In this document: in pieces, positions 28,525-37,223 of the stretch
Position numbering within the stretch: the first letter of the stretch is position 1
Layout of the letters: each line of letters begins with the position of its first letter
Origin: Muribaculaceae bacterium Isolate-037 (Harlan)
Lineage (GTDB): Bacteria; Bacteroidota; Bacteroidia; Bacteroidales; Muribaculaceae
DNA: 64,000 nt
Assembly: GCA_003762615.1 (NCBI GenBank)
Contig: RIAZ01000015.1
Span: forward strand, 1-64,000
Direction of reading: 5' to 3'
Program-made: the position numbers and the translations under genes
The notes under the pieces: model-generated
Database searches by the model: none
Seen by the model: the letters and a program-made list of their open reading frames with translations, nothing else
Told to the model about the DNA's origin: nothing

Positions 28525-29622
28525 ATGTATCAGGACGATAAACGAATTGTGATCACCCTTGATGCGGGTGGTACAAACTTTGTGTTCGGCGCGATGAGAG
28601 GCAACCGTTTCATCGGAGAGACGATCACTTATCCTTCAAACTCAGACGATCTCGACAAGTGCCTTCAGACTATGATCGGAGGTTTCCGTGAGGTGATATC
28701 ATCACTCCCGCAGCTCCCTGTGGCAATCAGTTTCGCTTTCCCCGGTCCGGCGGATTATGCGCGTGGCGTGATCGGCGGTTTCCTTCCCAACTTCCCCTCA
28801 TTCCGTAACGGTGTGGCTCTCGGCCCGATGCTTGAGAGGGTGTTCGGCATCCCCGTATTCATCAACAATGACGGCGATCTCTTCGCTTTGGGTGAGGCTC
28901 ATGAAGGTATCCTCCCGCAGGTGAATGCGAGAATCAAGGCTATCGGTGGCACTCGTGAATATACCAATCTTCTCGGCTATACATTCGGAACAGGTTTCGG
29001 CATCGGTTCTGTCATCGACAATAAGCTGAACCGTGGCAACAATTCATGTATCGAGACGTTCTGCCTGCGCAACCGTCATAACCCTGATGTGATATGCGAG
29101 GAGAGTGTCGCAATACGTGCCGTGCAGCGCGAGTATGCCCGTCTTTCAGGCAATGACGAGGTTCTGACTCCGAAGGATATCTGCGAGATAGCCGACGGTA
29201 AGAAGGAGGGTAATCAGGAGGCTGCGAAGGAGGCATTCCGTCTCTTCGGACAGGCAGCCGGCGATGCGATAGCCACAGCTGTATCATTGACCGACTCACT
29301 CGTGGTGATCGGCGGTGGTGTCACAGGTGCTGCACATCATATCATGCCCGCACTTCTTAAGGAGATGCGTTCTACACTCTCTACTTACAAGGGCGAGACA
29401 GTAGGTCGTGTTCAGATGAACGTCTACGACCTTGATAACGAAGATGAATTCCGTCAGTTCGCACGCGGTTCCGAAGTAGAGCTCCCGATCTATGGTTTCG
29501 ACGAGACAGTCACCTACAGTCCGGTCAAGACAACAGGCGTGGCGATCTCGCGTCTCGGCGCGAGCGAGGCAATCTCAATCGGAGCCTACGTCTTCGCCCT
29601 CTCCCAGATTGACAGAAAGTAA
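28525..29622 (+). CDS. ROK-family sugar kinase (glucokinase-like)
   Basis: 365 residues, cytosolic. The ATP-binding DAGGTNFVFG near the start, the FPGPADYARGV and NNDGDLFALGEA blocks and the second glycine-rich motif VVIGGGVTGAAHHI define the ROK/hexokinase fold. No N-terminal HTH, so an enzyme rather than a repressor. The zinc-binding CxCGxxGC-type signature typical of many ROK glucokinases is not visible; a related form without it, common in Bacteroidota, is likely. It ends at a strong terminator (29657-29692). Confidence 0.88.
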   Translation: MYQDDKRIVITLDAGGTNFVFGAMRGNRFIGETITYPSNSDDLDKCLQTMIGGFREVISSLPQLPVAISFAFPGPADYARGVIGGFLPNFPSFRNGVALGPMLERVFGIPVFINNDGDLFALGEAHEGILPQVNARIKAIGGTREYTNLLGYTFGTGFGIGSVIDNKLNRGNNSCIETFCLRNRHNPDVICEESVAIRAVQREYARLSGNDEVLTPKDICEIADGKKEGNQEAAKEAFRLFGQAAGDAIATAVSLTDSLVVIGGGVTGAAHHIMPALLKEMRSTLSTYKGETVGRVQMNVYDLDNEDEFRQFARGSEVELPIYGFDETVTYSPVKTTGVAISRLGASEAISIGAYVFALSQIDRK

Positions 29623-29656
29623 GAGAGAATAGCAGCCCAAATTTAGACAATCCTGT

Positions 29657-29692
29657 AATGACCATCGGCAGTTTCGCCGATGGTCATTTTTC
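29657..29692 (+). terminator. Intrinsic terminator of the ROK gene
   Basis: Perfect 13-bp stem AATGACCATCGGC / GCCGATGGTCATT with loop AGTTTC, followed by TTTTC. Confidence 0.9.
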
Positions 29693-29707
29693 ATAATGAA
29701 AAAATTT

Positions 29708-29740
29708 TTTGTGGGCGATGCAGTATTTTCGGGATTTTTG
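29708..29740 (+). promoter_or_regulatory. Probable promoter of the sigma-factor fusion gene
   Basis: TTTG (29708-29711), 21 bp, GATTTTTG (29733-29740; one change from TAnnTTTG). It lies downstream of the first in-frame ATG (29696), which argues that translation begins at GTG 29753 or later. Confidence 0.45.
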
Positions 29741-29752
29741 TATCTTTATATT

Positions 29753-31402
29753 GTGAACCGTATTGATAACCGGAAAATATTGATAGATAACCGTAGTCTG
29801 CTGGAGGAATGTAGGCGGGGGGATCGGGAGGCTCTTAGTCTCCTGTACACCAGATTCGCACCCAAGATGCTGGGCGTGATACGCCGTTTTGTGCCCGACG
29901 GCGAGGATGCTGAGGATATATTGCATGATGGGTTTATCGTGGCGATGACCCGTCTTGACCAATTGCGGGATCCGGATTACATAGAGCGTTGGCTTGCCAC
30001 GATAATGAGAAATCTGGCTTTACGTTTCCTGCATGAGCAGGACATATCAACAATGCTTGATGAGATGCCGGAAATGATGGATTCCCCGGAATTGGATGGA
30101 TTCATCGACCTCGACACTCTGGAATCTCTTATAAAAAAACTTCCCGACGGTTATCAGAAAGTATTCCGATTGGCTGTACTTGAGAATAAATCGCATAAGG
30201 AGATCGGGAAAATACTCGGGATCGCACCTAATTCATCATCCTCGCAACTTTTCCATGCCCGGAAGATGATGCAGAAGCTCATAACGGAATATCGTCTGCA
30301 AACGGGCATCTTTGTAATTACCGGAGTGATTGCTACTGGTGTGTTGCTGTTGTGGCGCGGGGCGGATGGCGGAAGCGTATCGGTAAATGAAGCATTGTTG
30401 AGCGAAATTCCGGTCGTTATGCCTGTTGATTCCGTGCTGATACCGGTCGATTCTGTTAATGTGAATAATGTTGCCGTTAAAAATAATGCAGTCGGTTTGC
30501 AGACTAAGGTGTTGCAGAATAAAAATCATGGATTTGATAAGGAGCAGATTGCAGTCGTTCCGGATATTTCGGAAGCGGTGAATGATTCACTCCCTCCGGT
30601 AATGCAAGAGAGGGTTGCGGAGAACACGGACTCCGCAGTCATAGAGTTGCCACGTGTGGATGAATATGTGCCAACGTATGCATATAATGCCGAACCTGTT
30701 ATTACAAGCCCCTCCGCTAATGGATGGTCATTCGGGGTCAGTGTTGATGCCGGTATTGCCGATTTCAAAAATGGGATTGGCGATTATGATTATGAGATGA
30801 ATCTGCCAACACTTCCTCCGGATTATCTCGATCCTGATAAGGGTGATAAAGAGGAGAATGGGAATCTGCGGACCAGGGGAAGACTGATTACGATGAAGGA
30901 TTACAAGGATGCCGCTCACCATAATTATATGCCGATATCCGTGTCTCTGAAGGTAAGGAAGCGGTTTACGAAAAATTTGGGATTGGAGACAGGGCTTAAC
31001 TATACTTATCTTCATACAAAGTTTGAAGGCGACGGTTCAGAGAGCCATTGCCATTGGCATTATTTGGGTATTCCGTTAAAAATGACATTCTCCACATTCT
31101 CGTTGGGGAAGATGCGGCAATATGTGTCGGCAGGTGGAGAATTCAGCCTTCCGATATATTCCAATGCAGTGGTTACAACCACGACCGGAACGCCTGAATT
31201 TGTCAAAGGAGGGTTTAAGTCAAATCCTGTGTGGTCGGTATCTGTCGGCTATGGCATATCATTCCGTGTGTCGGATAAGGTGGACGTATTTGTCGAGCCG
31301 ACATTGCAATACCGCTTCCCCCATAATTACAGCGTGCCCAACAGTTGGACAGACAATGAATTCGGATTCTCACTACCAATCGGATTCCGTTTCAACATGT
31401 AG
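29753..31402 (+). CDS. ECF sigma factor fused to a membrane helix and a C-terminal barrel-like domain
   Basis: About 549 residues from GTG 29753 (frame open to ATG 29696, which is upstream of the likely promoter; TTG 29777 is another option). Numbering from the GTG: sigma region 2 about 15-94 (LLEECRRGDREALSLLYTRF, DAEDILHDGFIVAMTRL), sigma region 4 about 122-181 (LPDGYQKVFRLAVLENKSHK, ILGIAPNSSSSQLFHARKMM), a single membrane helix about 184-202 (GIFVITGVIATGVLLLW), a Val/Asn-rich linker, and from about 315 a beta-strand-rich region resembling a PorT/OMP barrel (GLETGLNYTYLHTKFEG, RQYVSAGGEFSLPIY, VFVEPTLQYRFPHN, LPIGFRFNM). In relatives the barrel and membrane segment usually sit in a separate anti-sigma-like gene. 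The fusion would tether the sigma factor to the envelope. No frameshift or stop is needed to read across the junction. Confidence 0.8.
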   Translation: MNRIDNRKILIDNRSLLEECRRGDREALSLLYTRFAPKMLGVIRRFVPDGEDAEDILHDGFIVAMTRLDQLRDPDYIERWLATIMRNLALRFLHEQDISTMLDEMPEMMDSPELDGFIDLDTLESLIKKLPDGYQKVFRLAVLENKSHKEIGKILGIAPNSSSSQLFHARKMMQKLITEYRLQTGIFVITGVIATGVLLLWRGADGGSVSVNEALLSEIPVVMPVDSVLIPVDSVNVNNVAVKNNAVGLQTKVLQNKNHGFDKEQIAVVPDISEAVNDSLPPVMQERVAENTDSAVIELPRVDEYVPTYAYNAEPVITSPSANGWSFGVSVDAGIADFKNGIGDYDYEMNLPTLPPDYLDPDKGDKEENGNLRTRGRLITMKDYKDAAHHNYMPISVSLKVRKRFTKNLGLETGLNYTYLHTKFEGDGSESHCHWHYLGIPLKMTFSTFSLGKMRQYVSAGGEFSLPIYSNAVVTTTTGTPEFVKGGFKSNPVWSVSVGYGISFRVSDKVDVFVEPTLQYRFPHNYSVPNSWTDNEFGFSLPIGFRFNM

Positions 31403-31419
31403 TCTGTTTGGTAGGAATA

Positions 31420-31451
31420 TTTGTAAGTGTTAAATGAAAGTGTTACTTTTG
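31420..31451 (+). promoter_or_regulatory. Promoter of the TPR-TM-HTH gene
   Basis: TTTG (31420-31423), exactly 20 bp, TACTTTTG (31444-31451). ATG at 31475. Confidence 0.7.
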
Positions 31452-31474
31452 TTGACAAATATTGAGTAATCCTT

Positions 31475-33151
31475 ATGAGATTGAGTCTGATTTTGATAAT
31501 GGTGCTGGTTGTCGTTTTCGGTATGATTTCCTGCGACCGCCAGCGTGCTGTGGATGAAAAGAAGCTTTCGATTGCCGAGGAGTTGATGCCTGATAATCCT
31601 GATAGTGCCTATAAGCTGCTTAATGATATTCTTTTCCCGGAAAATATGGATGCCGGGAAGAGAGCGGGATATGCCAGACTATATGCAGAGTCAGCGAGTG
31701 CTTCCGACAAGTCGTTTAGTTCCGATACTCTTCTTAAAAGTGCGGCGGATTACTATATTTCAGTGGGAGATTCGGTTAGTGCGGCATCAAGCATGAAGTA
31801 TGAGGGGATACGCCTCAGATATATTGGCGACATGCAGGGTGCGATTTCTTCGGTGGAAAAAGCGATTGAAATTGTGCCCGATTCAATCAATAGTAATAGA
31901 TATAACTTGTATAATTTGTTGGTACAGATGGCTCTACTTGCAAATCTGACTGATGTGGCAAAGGAATATTCCGCGAAGATGATGGAATCCAGTGATCCGG
32001 GCGTAGCCGCCTTGGGTCATTACAACATAGGAGTGGCGTATAGTTGGGAAACCAATCGGAGTTCTGACGCGACAATCAGCGATTCAGCATTCTATCATAT
32101 AGAAAAATCGGTAGAGATAGCCACAAAGGGGAATTGCGAATTATTGCATCATTATCTACGCAATTCAATCAATTATCGGCTTCCGGAGGATGAGTTGCTG
32201 AGGAGATTGAGGAGAGTGGAGGAATTGGGGAGACCATCCTCCAATGTCTATGCCGGGATTGCACAAGTTTTCTTGGCATTCCGTCAGCCTGATTCAGCGC
32301 GGGTCTACCTTGACAAGGCTGAATCTGCATATCAAGAGGAATGGAGTAAATGGGGGTTGGAATATGTGTCGATAAGGAATGAGTTGGGAGTTTTACGATC
32401 TGTATTGAATTATCTGGACGGTATGAGAGATTTCTCGGCACTCCCTGCTTCCTTCAACGATTCTGTATATTTTGCCGGAGAACGTTATAAGTTGTTGTCT
32501 GAAGATATTCTGACTAACCGTGATCGCAATAATGCGCGTGATATGGTCAGGATAAAGCGTCAGCATACACTGACAATGATAAGCGTCGTGCTGATTTTTG
32601 TCATGATCATATCGGCAGGGGGATTGCGTATGTACGCAGTCCGCAAACGCCAGAAATTAGTGGATGCCGAGGAGAAGATGGAGACACTGGAGCGGCTTCT
32701 TGCCGAGAGTGAGGGTCAGAAAGAGGGTGGAGGCAGCGCGGATGATGCACTCTTCCGGAAACTTCTGCTGCAACAGTTGGGAGTGATAAGACTGATAGCC
32801 GGCACTCCGACAGATGCCAATAAAGAGTTGTTGAGGCAGGTCTCTCGGTTGGAATGGAACGAGAAGGATTTTGAGGGGCTTCTTAATTGGACGGATCTAT
32901 ACCCGGTGATTGATTCTGCCTACGATTCGTTTTATACACGTCTTCAGGAAAAATATGGGGATTTACTCAACGAGCGAGAGATTCAGTTGGCGTGTCTGCT
33001 GAGGGCTGGATTCTCTACAAAGGAGATAAGCGTGGTGGTCGGGCAAAGCACTCGCACCATCTATCAGCGCAAGACGGAGATCAGAAAGAAACTGATGCTT
33101 GACGAGGGTGCCGACATAGCCCTGGAAATCACATCGCGCATCAATGGCTAA
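31475..33151 (+). CDS. Lipoprotein-like TPR sensor with membrane helix and cytoplasmic LuxR-type HTH
   Basis: 558 residues. N-terminal signal with lipobox-like FGMISC, a helical TPR-like region (about 25-350), a membrane helix (about 363-385, TMISVVLIFVMIISAGG), a charged coiled-coil segment (DAEEKMETLERLLAESEG) and a C-terminal GerE/LuxR-like HTH (about 498-545, NEREIQLACLLRAGFSTKEI, then QSTRTIYQRKTEIRKKL). The layout is a one-piece transmembrane regulator: periplasmic TPRs sense, the cytoplasmic HTH binds DNA. Such proteins are frequent in Bacteroidota. It follows the sigma-fusion gene by 72 bp with its own promoter. Confidence 0.78.
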   Translation: MRLSLILIMVLVVVFGMISCDRQRAVDEKKLSIAEELMPDNPDSAYKLLNDILFPENMDAGKRAGYARLYAESASASDKSFSSDTLLKSAADYYISVGDSVSAASSMKYEGIRLRYIGDMQGAISSVEKAIEIVPDSINSNRYNLYNLLVQMALLANLTDVAKEYSAKMMESSDPGVAALGHYNIGVAYSWETNRSSDATISDSAFYHIEKSVEIATKGNCELLHHYLRNSINYRLPEDELLRRLRRVEELGRPSSNVYAGIAQVFLAFRQPDSARVYLDKAESAYQEEWSKWGLEYVSIRNELGVLRSVLNYLDGMRDFSALPASFNDSVYFAGERYKLLSEDILTNRDRNNARDMVRIKRQHTLTMISVVLIFVMIISAGGLRMYAVRKRQKLVDAEEKMETLERLLAESEGQKEGGGSADDALFRKLLLQQLGVIRLIAGTPTDANKELLRQVSRLEWNEKDFEGLLNWTDLYPVIDSAYDSFYTRLQEKYGDLLNEREIQLACLLRAGFSTKEISVVVGQSTRTIYQRKTEIRKKLMLDEGADIALEITSRING

Positions 33152-33282
33152 TGCCGGGATAAACGCATGGAACCGCTATATAAACTTTTTGTTTTAATCT
33201 ATGCTGATAACCATATAATTATAGATGCGATTGCACAAAAGATAATCAGGGATATAAAGAGAATATAACCATATCAGAGCAT

Positions 33283-33290
33283 TAACTTTG
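33283..33290 (+). promoter_or_regulatory. -7 element of the barrel gene
   Basis: TAACTTTG, 29 bp before the ATG at 33320. No TTTG at 19-21 bp upstream. Confidence 0.5.
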
Positions 33291-33319
33291 CATCATTATT
33301 AAGGTTAAAAACTCATGAT

Positions 33320-35377
33320 ATGAAAGTGAATTTTATGATTGCAGCTACGATGCTGTGTGTGATTGAATCTGTCGCGCAGGAGGTCGTGCCGGATTCTACG
33401 GTGACAAGAGACCTGCAGGAGGTTGTGGTTGACGCTAAGTCGGCGTATACTTCCGCTGTAAAGAGCACTTATATCCCGACATCGCGACAGAAGAATACTT
33501 CACAGAATCTCGCGGAATTACTTCAGAACATGATGGTGCCTACGCTGCAGGTGAGCGGTAACAGTGTGTCTACCTCCGAGGGTATGCCGGTAGCATTATT
33601 TATCGACTGGCTTCCGGCATCTCCGCCAGAGATAGATGCCCTCAACACCCGCGACGTATTGCGTGTGGAGGTACTGGATTTTCCAGATGACCCGCGTTTC
33701 CGCAACGAGAGTCACGTGGTCAATATAATAATGAGGAGGTATGATTATGGGGGCTACGTGCGTCTGTATTCGGATAATACTTTCAACGATTTCTACCGGG
33801 GCACACAGAGCATATATGGTAAGTATACACGTGGGAAGACAGTATTCGACGTCAATGCATATAATCAGATGCGTAATGACGCCCATTCCGGCACGAGTGA
33901 GACCGGATATTTCAAATTCCCTTCCGGACTGATAGAGCGTAACCGGATTACGTCTTCATCAAAATATGAATCTGAGAATCCATCGGTGTCTGCCCGAGCT
34001 ATATATGCTACTGAGAAGATGCAACTGACCCATTATCTGGATTTCGCGTACACTTCTACCCCTCACGATGATATGTCGGGACTTCTATATTACAGACCGG
34101 AAGCGTTTGACTGTGAGACCTACAACCGGCTATCTGACAGAACTGCCATGGAACCGAGATTGAGCTTGGACTATTATTTCTCACTCCCTAAGAAATGGGC
34201 ATTGGAGGTGGTCACTTCCGTCAGTTATCTTCATAATGAAATCAACCGGGATTATTCATCCGGAATCAATATTGCCAACAATATGGAGGAGAATGGATGG
34301 ACCTGGGTGGGGGATCTTTATTCCCAAAAACAGTTTGGTGTGCATGGGTTGCAGTTAGGGTTGTCGGGGATGTACTCCAACACACGCCTCAACTATTCGG
34401 GCGATACGGATTACAATGAGCGTCTGCGTATGTTCCTACTGGGTCCGACTCTCTTTTATTCCTACACAAAGGATAAGTTCTACGGTAGGATAGGAGGTGG
34501 TGCCATCTATTATGACAATAGGGTGGGTGATGCAAGCGACAGAAAATGTATGCCGTATGGATATTTTTCGCTGCAATATGCTTTCAGCGAGAAGTATTCA
34601 TTGAGGTTTCAAGGGATCACGAAGATCCAGTGTATAGATGCCTCGATGCTTAATCCGGCAGTGGTACGTGAGAATGAGTTGATGTATTATTCCGGCAACG
34701 AGAATCTGAAAGCCTATAATGTCGGCTTGTGTGCCGTCAATTATACGTGGCTGATGTCGAATGCCTTCTCAGCCTCTGCCTACATGCAATATTATCTGGA
34801 GAATAATCATACGGTCGATTCATATCTATTGTTTGACCACGACAAGGCAATATTGCGCAGACCGGAGAATGATGGGAATTATCATAAGGCTGCGTTAGGC
34901 ATGTCGTTCTCATTGAAAACGTTTGGCAACAGACTGCACTTCTCGACAGCCCCACAGTTGGCGTATCAGAATGTGGAGGGAAGATATAGCGCGGAGAATA
35001 CAATGTTTATGATTAATTTAGACGTGTCATATTATTTAGGCAACTTTTACGTGAGAGGGCATTACAACAATGGCTTTCGTGGCTATTCGGGCACCTATTC
35101 TTATCGTCGGGAGAGTGATAATTATTGGCTGAAGGCAGGGTGGGGTGATAACCATTGGAATATAGGGTTGGCGGTGGCTAATCCGTTTAGGAAAAGTATG
35201 TTGGGATGTGTCACGAGGCTTGACACGGATTATTACGGATTTAATGAAAAGACGTATGACCCGACAAAGGGTATGAATTTCCTGCTGACGGCAAGCTATA
35301 CGTTTAACTATGGTAAGAAAGTTGGAAGAAACGATGAGATAAATGAAGCATCCACTTCGTCGGGAGCCATCAGATAA
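33320..35377 (+). CDS. TonB-dependent-receptor-like outer-membrane barrel
   Basis: 685 residues with a signal peptide ending SVAQ. The early DLQEVVVDAKSAY and the plug-like segment (LAELLQNMMVPTLQVSGNSV, VLRVEVLDFPDDPRF) followed by a long run of amphipathic strands resemble the outer_membrane beta-barrel family related to SusC/CirA receptors, but without an N-terminal carboxypeptidase-like domain. The DLQEVVV stretch resembles the start of TonB-box/plug regions. It probably imports or displays a ligand. Same strand and spacing as the sensor upstream and the rSAM pair downstream. Confidence 0.78.
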   Translation: MKVNFMIAATMLCVIESVAQEVVPDSTVTRDLQEVVVDAKSAYTSAVKSTYIPTSRQKNTSQNLAELLQNMMVPTLQVSGNSVSTSEGMPVALFIDWLPASPPEIDALNTRDVLRVEVLDFPDDPRFRNESHVVNIIMRRYDYGGYVRLYSDNTFNDFYRGTQSIYGKYTRGKTVFDVNAYNQMRNDAHSGTSETGYFKFPSGLIERNRITSSSKYESENPSVSARAIYATEKMQLTHYLDFAYTSTPHDDMSGLLYYRPEAFDCETYNRLSDRTAMEPRLSLDYYFSLPKKWALEVVTSVSYLHNEINRDYSSGINIANNMEENGWTWVGDLYSQKQFGVHGLQLGLSGMYSNTRLNYSGDTDYNERLRMFLLGPTLFYSYTKDKFYGRIGGGAIYYDNRVGDASDRKCMPYGYFSLQYAFSEKYSLRFQGITKIQCIDASMLNPAVVRENELMYYSGNENLKAYNVGLCAVNYTWLMSNAFSASAYMQYYLENNHTVDSYLLFDHDKAILRRPENDGNYHKAALGMSFSLKTFGNRLHFSTAPQLAYQNVEGRYSAENTMFMINLDVSYYLGNFYVRGHYNNGFRGYSGTYSYRRESDNYWLKAGWGDNHWNIGLAVANPFRKSMLGCVTRLDTDYYGFNEKTYDPTKGMNFLLTASYTFNYGKKVGRNDEINEASTSSGAIR

Positions 35378-35386
35378 AAAATTTTT

Positions 35387-35417
35387 TTTGATAGTCATGC
35401 AGTAATTCCTACTTTTG
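35387..35417 (+). promoter_or_regulatory. Promoter of the lipoprotein/radical-SAM pair
   Basis: TTTG (35387-35390), 19 bp, TACTTTTG (35410-35417). ATG at 35481. Confidence 0.65.
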
Positions 35418-35480
35418 CGTATCTTATAAGTAGTGCATGGTATTAATGGCATTTATCAGAATAATTAATCAAATAATGTT

Positions 35481-35945
35481 ATGAATCTTAAAAATTTTAA
35501 TTTCATGGGTGTGGTCTCGCGTATCTGCGGAGTGCTACTGGCAGTTCTCGGTTTCGGATGTTCATCTGATAAGCCGGATGAACCGGAGATCCTGTATATG
35601 TATGGCACTCCGATAGGTGAGTTTGAGATAAAAGGGCATGTAATGTCGGAAGATGGTAAGGTTGTGGAGAAGGCAACGATGAGAGCGACAGATTCCCAAT
35701 TTCCGTCAGGAATATATTCGTATGCAACCGCTTATACGGATAGTGAGGGGAATTATACGGTTGTCGGAACCGGTTTCCCTGAAAAGATGAAGGTGGTCTG
35801 TATCCCTGAAGATAACCGGCTTGAACCCGATTCTGTGGAGGTGGAACTGAAATTTATACGTGATAAGGATGATGAAAATATATGGTATATGGGAAAATCT
35901 ACCGCCACGGTAGATTTTAATCTCAAGAAACGTGCAGAGGAATGA
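35481..35945 (+). CDS. Radical-SAM-associated lipoprotein
   Basis: 154 residues. Signal peptide with lipobox VLGFGC (Cys27) followed by SSDKPDEP, then a single beta-sandwich of the carboxypeptidase-regulatory type (GEFEIKGHVMSEDGKVVEKA, then YTDSEGNYTV) and a charged tail. The layout and position agree with the lipoprotein partner of Bacteroidetes 'rSAM/lipoprotein' pairs (TIGR04134-like, recalled, not searched). The next gene starts inside this gene's stop (4-bp overlap), so the two are coupled; the lipoprotein is the natural candidate substrate. Confidence 0.72.
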   Translation: MNLKNFNFMGVVSRICGVLLAVLGFGCSSDKPDEPEILYMYGTPIGEFEIKGHVMSEDGKVVEKATMRATDSQFPSGIYSYATAYTDSEGNYTVVGTGFPEKMKVVCIPEDNRLEPDSVEVELKFIRDKDDENIWYMGKSTATVDFNLKKRAEE

Positions 35946-37003
35946 AACCGCTTTCATTTAAACAGCGCATCGCTCTTGAACTTAACCGTCCGATTAAGAT
36001 TAACCGCCGGCGTGAACACATGCTCAGACAGCTTTTTTGGGAATGTACGTGGCGATGCAACCTCTCATGCCGACATTGCGGCAGCGATTGCAAGAGCAGT
36101 TCAAAGGTGGGTGATATGCCGGCGGATGATTTCATCAGGGTGGTGGAATCATTGCGCGGGCATGTCGATCCCCACAAGCTCAATATCATTATCACGGGAG
36201 GTGAACCATTGGTGCGCAATGATATAGAATATGTAGGGCGAAGGTTGTATGACATGGAATTTCCGTGGGGACTCGTGACCAACGGACTTCTTCTAAATTC
36301 CGCTCGGCTTGAAAGCCTGCGGAGAGCCGGACTGCATAACATCACCATAAGTCTTGACGGATTGGAGGAGACCCATAATTGGATGCGCAATCATCCGATG
36401 TCGTTCAAAAAGGCGATTGAGGCAATCAGGTTGGTGGCGAAAGCCGATGATCTGAATTTTGATGTGGTCACATGCGTCAATCGGAGATCGTTGCCGCAGC
36501 TTGAAGAGTTGAAGGAGCTTCTGATAGGTGCCGGAGTGAAACGTTGGCGACTCTTCACCATCTTTCCGTCCGGAAGAGCAGCGCAATACCCTGATTTCGA
36601 GCTGACAAGAGAGGATGTTGAGACTCTGATGCAGTTTATATCCGCCACGAGGAAGGAGGGGCGCATAAGATGCTCATTCTGTTGCGAAGGATTCATGGGC
36701 GGCTATGAAGGAGAGGTGAGAGACTATTTCTTTGAATGTCAGGCTGGAGTCAGTGTCGCGTCTGTGCTACTTGACGGTAGCATCGGGGCGTGTCCGAGCA
36801 TACGGGCAGACTACACACAGGGCAACATCTATAAGGATGACCTGTGGGACGTATGGCAGAACCGCTACGAAGTCTATCGCGACCGGCAATGGATGCGATG
36901 CGGCGTATGTGCCGACTGCTCCTTCTGGCGATACTGCGAAGGTAACGGCATGCACCTGCGAGACTCCGATGGCAACCTCATGCACTGCCATCTCCATAAA
37001 TAA
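35942..37003 (+). CDS. Radical SAM/SPASM enzyme of an rSAM/lipoprotein pair
   Basis: 353 residues, cytosolic. The radical SAM cluster motif C39-x3-C43-x2-C46 is in WRCNLSCRHCGSDC; NIIITGGEPLVRND is the SAM-binding GGE motif. The C-terminal SPASM-type region (about 255-350) carries many Cys (CQAGVSVASVLLDGSIGACP, MRCGVCADCSFWRYCEGNG) to bind auxiliary 4Fe-4S clusters. SPASM enzymes usually modify peptides or proteins; substrate unknown. Resembles the TIGR04133 family from memory. Co-translated with the lipoprotein. Confidence 0.85.
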   Translation: MKPLSFKQRIALELNRPIKINRRREHMLRQLFWECTWRCNLSCRHCGSDCKSSSKVGDMPADDFIRVVESLRGHVDPHKLNIIITGGEPLVRNDIEYVGRRLYDMEFPWGLVTNGLLLNSARLESLRRAGLHNITISLDGLEETHNWMRNHPMSFKKAIEAIRLVAKADDLNFDVVTCVNRRSLPQLEELKELLIGAGVKRWRLFTIFPSGRAAQYPDFELTREDVETLMQFISATRKEGRIRCSFCCEGFMGGYEGEVRDYFFECQAGVSVASVLLDGSIGACPSIRADYTQGNIYKDDLWDVWQNRYEVYRDRQWMRCGVCADCSFWRYCEGNGMHLRDSDGNLMHCHLHK

Positions 37004-37153
37004 TGTCAATTAGCCCCACCAGCCTCATCTCCTTCTGACCAACCACCATCGCACAAAGAATCCCCGTGATGTTTGCACTAAGAAAAAAAAGAAATTTATT
37101 AATTTTTAAATATTTAAAATAAAAATTTCTTTTATTTCTTTCTTTTCTTCGTG

Positions 37154-37205
37154 CCCTTGTATCGGTTGTATCACACCGATACAACCGATACAACCGATAC
37201 AAGGG
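37154..37205. repeat. Hairpin of GTATCGGTT units between convergent genes
   Basis: CCCTTGTATCGGTTGTATC (37154-37172) pairs perfectly with GATACAACCGATACAAGGG (37187-37205); the loop holds one more GATACAACC. The unit GATACAACC occurs in tandem. It separates the ends of the rSAM gene and the MFS gene. A similar hairpin of TATCGGGAG units is at 41552-41592. Confidence 0.6.
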
Positions 37206-37223
37206 CGGGGATTGGGAATAGTC

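Noticed and set aside
29696..29752. ATG 29696 as start of the sigma-factor fusion
   Set aside because: It lies directly after the ROK terminator and upstream of the likely promoter; the extra residues are hydrophobic and unlike a sigma factor N-terminus. Not fully excluded.
29696..35430. Shared phrase ATGCAGTA-N15-TATCTT upstream of both the sigma fusion and the rSAM pair, considered as an ECF-specific promoter
   Set aside because: Both sites are better explained by ordinary TTTG/TAnnTTTG promoters at other positions; two instances are too few to claim a sigma-specific motif.
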